Shown here: positions 48,742-56,529 of the stretch, in pieces | How the letters are laid out: the number at the start of each line of letters is the position of its first letter | Position numbering within the stretch: the stretch's first letter is position 1 | From: JAFGVL01 sp963662245 | GTDB lineage: Bacteria > Bacteroidota > Bacteroidia > Bacteroidales > Paludibacteraceae | Length of the DNA stretch: 64,000 nt | Direction of reading: 5' to 3' | Assembly (NCBI GenBank): GCA_963662245.2 | Contig: CAXXVQ010000005.1 | Span: forward strand, 1-64,000 | Made by a program: the position numbers and the translations under genes | The notes under the pieces: model-generated | Databases searched by the model: none | The model's input: only the letters and a program-made list of their open reading frames with translations | What the model was told of the DNA's origin: nothing

Positions 48742-50028
48742 ATGATGATGAAGTTAAAAAAACAGTTGTTGGTTTCTGCAATGCTAATTGTTGGAGTAGC
48801 AATGGTACAAGGACAATCTATGGAATTGTCTTTGGATGCTGCAAAACAATATGCATATGATTACAACAGAACCTTAAAAAAATCAGGCTTATCTGTTGCT
48901 GAGGCTAAAAGTGCCAAGTGGGAAGCTATTGCAGCAGGTTTGCCTCATGCTACAGCAAGTTATGCGTACCAAAATTCAATGGATTATGAAGTGAATTTGG
49001 GAATGGCAGCATTTACAATGGAGCCTACGCAAAATGCCCAGCTACAAGTTACTCAACTATTATTTAGTGGTAGTTATTGGGTAGGAATCCAGTTAGCTGA
49101 TATTGCAAAGCAAATGTCTGTTATTAGTTTAAAGAAAACAGAGCTTGATATTTCAAAAGAAGTAACATCATCTTACCAATCGATATTGGTTGCAAAAGAG
49201 ATTCAAAAAATACTTAAGGCCAACTATGAGAATGTAAAAGGTTTGTTAGATAAAACTGAGCAGATGGTGGCTGTAGGTGCAACTGAGAAAACAAATGCAG
49301 ATCAACTAAAGGTTCAGGTGGCAACTACTGAAAATGCAATTAAAGAAAACGAGCGACAATTAGAAGTTGCTAAAAATCTATTCCGTTTCCAATTGGGTTT
49401 AGGAAGCGAGGATGAGATTGTTTTCTCCGATTCACTTTCATACTTTGTTGATGATGCTCAAGTTTCAGGTTTATTGTTAGAGCAATTGGTTTTAAATAAT
49501 AACTATGATATGATGTTAGTTAGCCAAAATTTGAATCTGGCTAAGAAACAAGTTAACATGGCAAAAAGTAAAGCTTTGCCTACAATTTCAGCATATTATA
49601 ATTACACGGAAAAAATTGCAACGAGTGGTTTTGATATGACACCTCCTCATGTAGTTGGGATTTCAGCTTCATTACCATTGTTTACTTCTTTTGAGACTAC
49701 TTCAAGTATCAAGCAAGCAAAATATCAACTGAAATCTTCGGAGTTGACTATGCAGGATACAAAAGAGCAATTGTTATTAACTGAAAAACAATTACGCTTT
49801 AACTTGAAAAATGCATTTGAGAGTTATAAAATCCAAAAAGAAAATATTGATGTTGCAACCAGTGTGTTTAATGATTACTCGTTAAAATATGAACAAGGTG
49901 TTGCTTCCGGTATGGAATTAACTACTGCAAATAGCAATTTCTTAACTGCTCAAAGCAACTATATTAGTTCAATTATGAGCTTGTTATCTGCTGAGAATGA
50001 ATTGAAAAACTTATTAGGTAAAAAATAA
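48742..50028 (+). CDS. TolC-family outer-membrane efflux protein
   Basis: A 428-aa protein with a signal peptide ending 'VAMVQGQ'. The mature protein begins 'MELSLDAAKQYAYDYNRTLK', a standard TolC repeat start, and shows two internally repeated coiled-coil hairpin regions ('NVKGLLDKTEQMVAVGATEK' and 'DVATSVFNDYSLKYEQGVAS'). It forms the trimeric outer-membrane channel of a tripartite pump whose adaptor and RND genes follow directly. Confidence 0.93.
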   Translation: MMMKLKKQLLVSAMLIVGVAMVQGQSMELSLDAAKQYAYDYNRTLKKSGLSVAEAKSAKWEAIAAGLPHATASYAYQNSMDYEVNLGMAAFTMEPTQNAQLQVTQLLFSGSYWVGIQLADIAKQMSVISLKKTELDISKEVTSSYQSILVAKEIQKILKANYENVKGLLDKTEQMVAVGATEKTNADQLKVQVATTENAIKENERQLEVAKNLFRFQLGLGSEDEIVFSDSLSYFVDDAQVSGLLLEQLVLNNNYDMMLVSQNLNLAKKQVNMAKSKALPTISAYYNYTEKIATSGFDMTPPHVVGISASLPLFTSFETTSSIKQAKYQLKSSELTMQDTKEQLLLTEKQLRFNLKNAFESYKIQKENIDVATSVFNDYSLKYEQGVASGMELTTANSNFLTAQSNYISSIMSLLSAENELKNLLGKK

Positions 50029-50047
50029 ATTATAAAAGATATAAATT

Positions 50048-51109
50048 ATGAAACTAGCAATTAAATTATTCGCATCTGTAATGCTTGCTGTTTTTGCATT
50101 AGCAACAACAGGTTGTGGATCAAAGAAAGATAATACGGAAAAAGTTGATTCTACAGTTGTAGAGAAGGCTAAAATTGTGAAAGTATCAAAACTTGAGGCT
50201 CAAGAAATTTCTAGAGAACAAGTTCTTTCTACAACATTAGAGGCTCAGGAACAAGTTCATTTAGTTCCAACAATGCCTGGTCGTGTTAAGAAGATTAATG
50301 TAGAAGTTGGTTCAAGAGTGTCAGCAGGTAAGATATTAGTAGAAATGGATCAAACAAATCTGTTTCAAGCAAAAGTGCAACTAGCAAACTTGAAAACAGA
50401 ATTAGATCGTATGACTATTTTATTAAAATCAAATTCTGTATCTCAACAATCATATGACCAAGTGAAAACACAATATGATGTTGCTAAGTCTAGTGTTCAG
50501 AATTTAGAAGATAATACATATATCAAAGCTCCATTTAGTGGAATAATTTCCGGTAAATATATTGAGGAAGGAGAATACTATTCCGGAGGTGTAGTTGCTT
50601 CAATTGGTAAAGCTGCAATTGTGAGTTTAGTGCAAGTAAATATGCTTAAAGCATACATTGATGTACCGGAATCATACTATCCAAAAGTAAAAGCAGGGAA
50701 TAAAGTTGATATTTTATCAGATATTTATGCAGATAAACAAATCACGGGAACTATCAAGCGTATATACCCAATTGTAGATCCTACAACACATACATTCAAA
50801 GTAGAAATATCTATTCCAAACAGTTCAGAGCAATTAAAACCGGGGATGTTTGCTCGCGTAAGCCTTTCATTAGGTAAGGTTGATGCTATTTTGGTTCCAT
50901 CTATCGTTGTGCTAAAAACACAAGGTTCTAATGAAAGATTTGTGTATGTGAACGATAACGGTTTAGCTAAAAAAGTAGTTGTTCAATTAGGTCAGCGTTT
51001 TGATGATAAAGTGGAAGCAATTGCACCTGAATTAACTGCCGGTGTTGAGTTGGTGACTACAGGACAAGGAAAATTAATTAACGGAGATAAATTATCTATC
51101 GTTAAGTAA
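50048..51109 (+). CDS. RND efflux periplasmic adaptor (membrane fusion protein), lipoprotein
   Basis: A 353-aa lipoprotein with lipobox 'ATTGC' (Cys23). A lipoyl/biotinyl-like half ('HLVPTMPGRVKKINVEVGS') is followed by a short alpha-hairpin ('LANLKTELDRMTILLKSNSV'), the second half-motif 'TYIKAPFSGIISGKYIEEGE', and a beta-barrel and membrane-proximal domain ('LKPGMFARVSLSLGKVDAIL'). It links the RND pump to the TolC-like channel. The short hairpin fits Bacteroidota adaptors. Confidence 0.93.
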   Translation: MKLAIKLFASVMLAVFALATTGCGSKKDNTEKVDSTVVEKAKIVKVSKLEAQEISREQVLSTTLEAQEQVHLVPTMPGRVKKINVEVGSRVSAGKILVEMDQTNLFQAKVQLANLKTELDRMTILLKSNSVSQQSYDQVKTQYDVAKSSVQNLEDNTYIKAPFSGIISGKYIEEGEYYSGGVVASIGKAAIVSLVQVNMLKAYIDVPESYYPKVKAGNKVDILSDIYADKQITGTIKRIYPIVDPTTHTFKVEISIPNSSEQLKPGMFARVSLSLGKVDAILVPSIVVLKTQGSNERFVYVNDNGLAKKVVVQLGQRFDDKVEAIAPELTAGVELVTTGQGKLINGDKLSIVK

Positions 51110-51145
51110 TAAAGGTATAGCATAATCAAATAAAGAAATTAAGTT

Positions 51146-54100
51146 ATGAGTATATATAAATCAGCGGTGAATAAACCCATAACAACAATTATGGTTTTTG
51201 TGGCAATTATGATTTTTGGGTTGTATTCATTTATTAAGTTGCCAATTGACTTTTATCCGGAAATGGAGATTCCTGCAATTTCGGTTATTACAACATATGC
51301 CGGAGCCAGTGCTGCCGATATTGAAACCAATGTGACGAATGAGCTGGAGAACTCTTTGAACTCAGTAGAAGATTTGAAAGAGATTACTTCTACCTCTTTG
51401 GATAATATGTCTATTATCACTTTGGAGTATGATTGGGGAACAGAGCTGGATGAGGCAACCAATGATGTTCGTGATAGGATTGACCGTGTGTTTGATAATT
51501 TACCTGAAGGATGTGATCGTCCGCAGATTGTAAAGTTCAATACCAGTATGATGCCTATCTTGATGTATGCCGTAACCGCAAAAGAAAGCTATAAAGGTCT
51601 TGAAAAAATTATTGATGATCAGGTAGCAAATACTTTGAATCGTGTTAGTGGTATTGGTTCTATTTCTACAGCCGGAGGTCCTCAGCGTACTGTTTATGTA
51701 GAGTCTGATCCTCAAAAACTTGATGCCTATAATATCACTGTTGAGCAAATAGGAAATGCCATTTCTCAAGAGAATTTGAATATTCCTGCCGGTAATGTGC
51801 GTATGGGTAAAGAAGACTATCAACTTCGTGTAGAAGGAGAGTTTGATGATAGTCAAAAAATGAATGATATCGTTGTTGGAACATATAATGGTCAAAATAT
51901 TTTCTTGAAAGATGTTGCTGTAGTTAGAGATACTTTGAAAGACCTTTATCAAGAAGAAAAAGTAAATGGTCAGGAAAGTTTAAGACTTATTGTAACTAAA
52001 AAATCAGGTGCAAATACTGTTGAAGTAGCCGAAAATGTGAAAAAACAACTTGCTGCAATGAAAAGCAGTTTGCCACCGGATATTGAGTTCCACGAAATCT
52101 TTGACTCATCTACTTATATCAAGCAATCTATTGATGGTTTGTCAGAAACATTGATGTATGCGTTCATCTTTGTAATTTTGGTGATTCTGTTCTTCTTAGG
52201 AAGATGGAGAGCAACATTTATTATTGTGTTGACTATTCCGGTATCCTTGATTGCAGCCTTTGTATATCTGCAATTAACGGGTAGTTCGCTGAATATTATT
52301 TCTCTTTCATCTCTTTCTATTGCAATTGGTATGGTGGTGGATGATGCCATCGTGGTATTGGAAAATATCACTAAGCATATAGAAAGAGGAAGTAGTCCGC
52401 GTGAAGCAGCTATTTATGCAACTAATGAGGTATGGTTATCTGTATTGGTAACAACATTGGTAGTATTAGCTGTGTTTCTTCCATTAACAATGTTAGGAGG
52501 TCAAACGGGTATCTTGTTTAAAGAACTTGGATTTATCGTATCTATTACGGTGACAATTTCAACTCTGGCTGCGATTTCATTAACACCAATGCTTTCGTCA
52601 AGAATGTTGCGTTTGAAAAAGAAAAAAGAAGGTCAAAAACCAAACTGGTATGACCGAGTTGTAGTTAGTTTCTTAGATAGAGTTGATATTTTCTATAGAA
52701 GAACAATTGAGTGGTCTTTAAGAAATAAGAAAAAAGTAATTTTTACCTCTATAGCAATCTTTATCGGTTCATTACTGCTTATTAAATTTATTGGTACAGG
52801 ATTCTTGCCTGAAGGAGATCAAGGTTCTATTAAAGTATTTGCTGAGTTACAAAGAGGAACAAGGGTTGAGGAGACTTCAAGAATTACAGAGAAACTACAA
52901 AAGACTATTCGTGAGAGATTCCCAGAAGTAATCTTTGTTTCTACATCATGTGGTTCTGACGATGAAGGTGGAATTAGCTCATTGTTTAACGAGAGTGGTA
53001 CAAATATTACCAACCTTACAATTAGATTAACAGATAAGTCTGAGCGTAAACGAACAGTATTTGAAATCTCTGATGAGATTCGTAAAATAGTTGGAAACGA
53101 AGTGTCTGTTATCAACTATACTGTAACTCCAAATGCCGGAAATATGGGAGGACAAGAACCAAGTACGGTTGATGTTGAAATTTTTGGTCATGACTTTGAT
53201 GAGACAAATAGAATTGCGCAAGAGGTTAAACAAAAAATTGTTCCAATACCGGGAGCCACTGATATTGAAATTAGTAGAAAAGATGATAAATCTGAACTTC
53301 AAGTAGTGTTTGATAGAGAGAAATTGGCTCAACTTGGATTAAGTAGTGCTGTTGTTTCTAACTATTTGAGAAACCGTGTGGCTGGTCTTACCGCTAGTCA
53401 ACTTCGTGAAGATGGTGATGAATATGATATCATTGTGAGATTAAAAGAACAATATAGAAATACAGTTTCTGATATTGAGAATATTAGCTTTATGACTCCT
53501 GCCGGAAAATTGGTGAAACTTAAAGAAGTAGGAGAAGTGAAAGAACTATGGTCACCACCTAATATTTCACACAAGCGTAAAGAAAGAATTGTAACAGTAT
53601 CAGTAAAACCAGTCGGAACTGACCTTGGTTCACTAGCTACCAGTATCAAAAAAGCAGTAGCCGGAATTGATAAACCGCAAGATGTGATGATCAATATTGG
53701 TGGTACTTATGAAGACCAACAAGAGTCATTTGGTGATTTGGGATTATTAATGATTTTATCCCTATTATTGGTGTTCATTGTTATGGCTTCACAATTCGAG
53801 TCATTTGGAAAACCTTTCGTAATTATGCTTTCAGCGCTATTTGGATTCTCAGGGGTGTTTATTGCCTTGTTTATTACCGGAACAGAGTTGAATATGATTG
53901 CCGGTCTAGGTGCTATCTTATTGATTGGTATCGTAGTGAAAAATGGTATTGTGTTAGTTGACTATATTAACCTGTTAAGAGATAGAGGGATTGAATTAAA
54001 TGAGGCAATTGCAGAAGCAGGACAATCTCGTTTGCGTCCGGTATTAATGACTGCTGCAACTACAATCTTAGGTATGTTACCAATGGCATTGAGTACAAGT

Positions 54101-54268
54101 GAAGGTTCTGAGGTATGGCGTCCGATGGGTGTTGCCGTAATTGGGGGATTAACTTTCTCAACTATTGTTACACTGGTAATTGTGCCTACAGTATATGCTA
54201 TCATGGCTCGTCATGGAGAGAGAAATAAGCAATCAAAAGTGCGAGATAAGTTCAAAGAATTAAATTAA
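51146..54268 (+). CDS. RND efflux pump, inner-membrane transporter (AcrB/HAE-1 type)
   Basis: A 1040-aa proton-driven transporter with 12 helices and two large periplasmic loops. The N terminus 'KPITTIMVFVAIMIFGLYSF' is typical. Helix 4 carries the proton-relay Asp pair in 'IAIGMVVDDAIVVLENI', and 'GAILLIGIVVKNGIVLVDYI' (helix 10) has the Lys. 'RLRPVLMTAATTILGMLPMA' closes the family pattern. Together with the two upstream genes it forms a complete tripartite pump. Substrates are unknown; drugs, bile acids or fatty acids are common for the family. Confidence 0.95.
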   Translation: MSIYKSAVNKPITTIMVFVAIMIFGLYSFIKLPIDFYPEMEIPAISVITTYAGASAADIETNVTNELENSLNSVEDLKEITSTSLDNMSIITLEYDWGTELDEATNDVRDRIDRVFDNLPEGCDRPQIVKFNTSMMPILMYAVTAKESYKGLEKIIDDQVANTLNRVSGIGSISTAGGPQRTVYVESDPQKLDAYNITVEQIGNAISQENLNIPAGNVRMGKEDYQLRVEGEFDDSQKMNDIVVGTYNGQNIFLKDVAVVRDTLKDLYQEEKVNGQESLRLIVTKKSGANTVEVAENVKKQLAAMKSSLPPDIEFHEIFDSSTYIKQSIDGLSETLMYAFIFVILVILFFLGRWRATFIIVLTIPVSLIAAFVYLQLTGSSLNIISLSSLSIAIGMVVDDAIVVLENITKHIERGSSPREAAIYATNEVWLSVLVTTLVVLAVFLPLTMLGGQTGILFKELGFIVSITVTISTLAAISLTPMLSSRMLRLKKKKEGQKPNWYDRVVVSFLDRVDIFYRRTIEWSLRNKKKVIFTSIAIFIGSLLLIKFIGTGFLPEGDQGSIKVFAELQRGTRVEETSRITEKLQKTIRERFPEVIFVSTSCGSDDEGGISSLFNESGTNITNLTIRLTDKSERKRTVFEISDEIRKIVGNEVSVINYTVTPNAGNMGGQEPSTVDVEIFGHDFDETNRIAQEVKQKIVPIPGATDIEISRKDDKSELQVVFDREKLAQLGLSSAVVSNYLRNRVAGLTASQLREDGDEYDIIVRLKEQYRNTVSDIENISFMTPAGKLVKLKEVGEVKELWSPPNISHKRKERIVTVSVKPVGTDLGSLATSIKKAVAGIDKPQDVMINIGGTYEDQQESFGDLGLLMILSLLLVFIVMASQFESFGKPFVIMLSALFGFSGVFIALFITGTELNMIAGLGAILLIGIVVKNGIVLVDYINLLRDRGIELNEAIAEAGQSRLRPVLMTAATTILGMLPMALSTSEGSEVWRPMGVAVIGGLTFSTIVTLVIVPTVYAIMARHGERNKQSKVRDKFKELN

Positions 54269-54276
54269 AAATTTAT

Positions 54277-54322
54277 AGTTAAAAGTTAAGAGTGAAAGGG
54301 GCTTCCCTTTTAACTTTTAACT
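54277..54322. repeat. Long AT-rich hairpin after the RND gene
   Basis: AGTTAAAAGTTAA / TTAACTTTTAACT perfect 13-bp arms with an inner AAAGGG / CCCTTT pair, followed by a partial direct repeat (ATAACTTTTAACTT). It sits between the RND gene and the PII-like gene and could attenuate transcription or stabilise the upstream mRNA. Confidence 0.65.
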
Positions 54323-54346
54323 TATAACTTTTAACTTGATAGAGTT

Positions 54347-54640
54347 ATGAAATCAGTATTTATCGTTTTTAATCAAGCTCATACTGAGCGTGTAGAATAT
54401 ATTTTGGATATGTTGAACATTCGTGGTTTTACATGGTGGGAAACAGTTCAAGGGAGAGGTTCTGTTGATGGAGAGCCAAGACAAGGTTCACATACTTGGC
54501 CTGAAATGAATTCGGCACTTTTAACAGTGCTTCCTGACGAAATGGTACAGCCTTTGTTACATAAGGTGAAGCAATTGGATGAGATAAATACAGAAGTTGG
54601 AGTTAAGGCTTTTGTATGGGGAGTTGAACAAGTCGTTTAG
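54347..54640 (+). CDS. PII/CutA-like small regulatory protein
   Basis: A 97-aa cytoplasmic protein. A first strand and helix ('KSVFIVFNQAHTERVEYILD') leads to a Gly-rich loop 'GRGSVDGEPRQGSHTWPEMN' and a second strand-helix-strand unit ('SALLTVLPDEMVQPLLHKVK'). This is the ferredoxin-like alpha/beta plait of PII, CutA and DUF3240 proteins. Such small PII-like proteins are often encoded beside RND or metal transporters, as here. Ligand unknown; the conserved loop with His and Trp could bind a nucleotide or metal. Confidence 0.65.
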   Translation: MKSVFIVFNQAHTERVEYILDMLNIRGFTWWETVQGRGSVDGEPRQGSHTWPEMNSALLTVLPDEMVQPLLHKVKQLDEINTEVGVKAFVWGVEQVV

Positions 54641-54658
54641 GCTAATTGTTTGATATTT

Positions 54659-54901
54659 ATGTTAGGAAAATATGTAAGTAAAAGTGATCTGATAGTGCTA
54701 TTATTAACATTAATATTGTTTATACTAGCACTGTTTACGGAAGGATTATTACATGATCTTTCCTTGGAGATAGGGATTTTATTAGTATCTGTAAAATTGA
54801 TAATGTTTAATTATCATAGTTCAAAAGATACGGCAAAGATTCTTGAGAAACTTGACAAAATCCAGAAGGATTTTGAAGAACATGATAAAAAGAAAGATTA
54901 G
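54659..54901 (+). CDS. Small membrane protein with C-terminal coiled-coil
   Basis: An 80-aa protein with two hydrophobic segments (about 8-27 and 34-48) and a charged helical tail ('KILEKLDKIQKDFEEHDKKK') that may form a coiled coil. ATG at 54659 is preferred over an upstream in-frame TTG. No family recognised. It is 18 bases after the PII-like gene and ahead of a strong terminator, so it is the last gene of the efflux transcription unit. Confidence 0.6.
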   Translation: MLGKYVSKSDLIVLLLTLILFILALFTEGLLHDLSLEIGILLVSVKLIMFNYHSSKDTAKILEKLDKIQKDFEEHDKKKD

Positions 54902-54933
54902 TAATTAGTGTTTTTTTGATTTTGATTAGGGGG

Positions 54934-54974
54934 CGCCGGTGAGTATTATTTAATAATACTTACTGGCGTTTTTT
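54934..54974 (+). terminator. Terminator of the RND operon
   Basis: CGCCGGTGAGTATT / AATACTTACTGGCG stem (one G-T pair, 6-base loop) followed by seven T residues. The stem overlaps the stop of the convergent metallophosphatase gene. Confidence 0.85.
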
Positions 54975-55790
54975 TGATAATTTTATTTCTCCAATATATT
55001 TTCCAAAGCTTCCTGCTTGAGTAATTAGCACTTTCTCTCCGTTAAGGTTTTTTACTTCCAATCGGTCTATCATTTTATGAGAGTGCCCTCCAATAATAAT
55101 ATCAATGTTTTTACTTTTTTCAGCGATTATATTATCATTTATACTTGGGTTTTCATCACCTAAATGTGAAAGGCAAATGATTATGTTGCAGTTGTATTCA
55201 GATTTTAATTTGTCAGCATAAAAGTTTGCTAAATGGATAGGCTCTTGGTAAGTTATTCCTTGAAAATTTCTCGCACTGATTAATCCTTCAGGGTCAACTC
55301 CAAGTCCAATAATCCCGATACGCATTCCAGCTCTTTCAAATACCAAATAAGGTAGGATATGTTTTTTTAAGATAGGGTGGGTGATATTGTAATTTGAGCA
55401 AATTGCCGGAACTTTCAACTGTTCCAGTAACATTGCCAAAGAATCGGTTCCATTGTCAAACTCATGATTTCCCAGAGTAATTGCATCGTATTTTAGTAGG
55501 TTGATAGCTTGTATTTCTAATCTGCCATGAAAGAAATTGAAGTATGCTGAACCTTGAAGAAAATCGCCTGCATCAAGTAAAAGTACATCTTTATTGTTTT
55601 TGCGTACTGAATCAACAAAGTTTGCACGCGCAACTAGTCCCCCAATTGTTTCTGAAGGGTTTTGTTTGTCCTTACTTGCATCAATCTGGCTATGTGTGTC
55701 GTTTGTATGTAAAATAGTCAAAGTCCGACTAAAGCTAAGCGAGAAAAGTATGCTGAGCGTAAGGAATGTATTGAGTCTATTTTTCCACAT
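54960..55790 (-). CDS. 5'-nucleotidase / metallophosphatase domain protein (N-terminal half of UshA type)
   Basis: A 276-aa exported protein with a signal peptide to about residue 22. It has the calcineurin-like metal-binding motifs of 5'-nucleotidases: 'ILHTNDTHSQID' (Asp31, His33), 'LLLDAGDFLQGS', 'TLGNHEFDNG', 'ICLSHLGDE' and 'IIGGHSHK'. It lacks the substrate-binding C-terminal domain, which is encoded by the gene just upstream. The genes overlap by 14 bases. The two polypeptides probably form one functional periplasmic nucleotidase/phosphoesterase. Confidence 0.9.
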   Translation of the reverse strand: MWKNRLNTFLTLSILFSLSFSRTLTILHTNDTHSQIDASKDKQNPSETIGGLVARANFVDSVRKNNKDVLLLDAGDFLQGSAYFNFFHGRLEIQAINLLKYDAITLGNHEFDNGTDSLAMLLEQLKVPAICSNYNITHPILKKHILPYLVFERAGMRIGIIGLGVDPEGLISARNFQGITYQEPIHLANFYADKLKSEYNCNIIICLSHLGDENPSINDNIIAEKSKNIDIIIGGHSHKMIDRLEVKNLNGEKVLITQAGSFGKYIGEIKLSKKRQ

Positions 55791-56526
55791 AAATTCGTTT
55801 GTCAGTTTTTGCTTGAATAGTTTTTCCTTTTGCAGTCTGTTCTTTTATCTTTTCAATAAATACATCACGCAATTTTACATTGAATGGATGTGTTTTTTTT
55901 TCTCCTTTTTCAAAAATAAAGTCATTGCCATCTACCAGATAATCACTTGTAGCAATGTAGTATGTCTTATTCGGTTGGATTTTTTCTCCATTAATTAATG
56001 CAGAAATGAGCTCTCCATTTTTTATTTTTAAATGAGCTCCGGCAATAGGTTCTCCGTCTTTCTTTGCAATGTTTTTAAAAACCTTTATGATTTCTGATCC
56101 AGGTAGTTCTGCTATTACGACTTGATTTTCAAAAGGCATCAGTTCATAAATATTTTTCATGCGTATGGTTCCTTGTGGAAGAGCCTTGCGTAGTCCGCCA
56201 ATATTTAGAATAGCAATATCAATAGGCATTGAACTATGCTCTTGAGTGTAGGAAAGCAGCATGTCTGTGCATAGGTTTGATAATGGGCTCTCGGGTCTAT
56301 ATTTGTCAAGGATAGTATCTGTTTTGCCTATTGGTGTCAGCAATAAACTGTCTAATTCTTCTTTATATGGTGAAATAAGCTTTTGCATATTTTCTCCAAG
56401 CTCAGTAGTTTGGTTGGTTTGAACAGGGAGTAGCTTGCTTTCAATTATCTGCAAGTCATTATTTGCATAAGTGCAAATAGTAAAAGTGCAGGTAAGAAGG
56501 TATATAAGAGCTTTTTCTTTAAACAT
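55777..56526 (-). CDS. 5'-nucleotidase C-terminal domain protein
   Basis: A 249-aa exported protein with a signal peptide ending 'CTYANND'. The 5_nucleotid_C domain shows 'DTILDKYRPESPLSNLCTDM', 'IAILNIGGLRKALPQGTIRM', 'LMPFENQVVIAELPGSEI' and 'YYIATSDYLVDGNDFIF'. These make the substrate-binding half of UshA-type 5'-nucleotidases. The metallophosphatase half is in the next gene, overlapping by 14 bases, so the usual single chain is split, with the C-terminal domain encoded first. It follows the T9SS surface protein gene by three bases. Confidence 0.9.
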   Translation of the reverse strand: MFKEKALIYLLTCTFTICTYANNDLQIIESKLLPVQTNQTTELGENMQKLISPYKEELDSLLLTPIGKTDTILDKYRPESPLSNLCTDMLLSYTQEHSSMPIDIAILNIGGLRKALPQGTIRMKNIYELMPFENQVVIAELPGSEIIKVFKNIAKKDGEPIAGAHLKIKNGELISALINGEKIQPNKTYYIATSDYLVDGNDFIFEKGEKKTHPFNVKLRDVFIEKIKEQTAKGKTIQAKTDKRIYVEK

Positions 56527-56529
56527 GTT

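Noticed and set aside
51500..51952. 150-codon open frame opposite the RND gene
   Set aside because: Shadow frame inside a conserved RND periplasmic domain with no signal or domain of its own.
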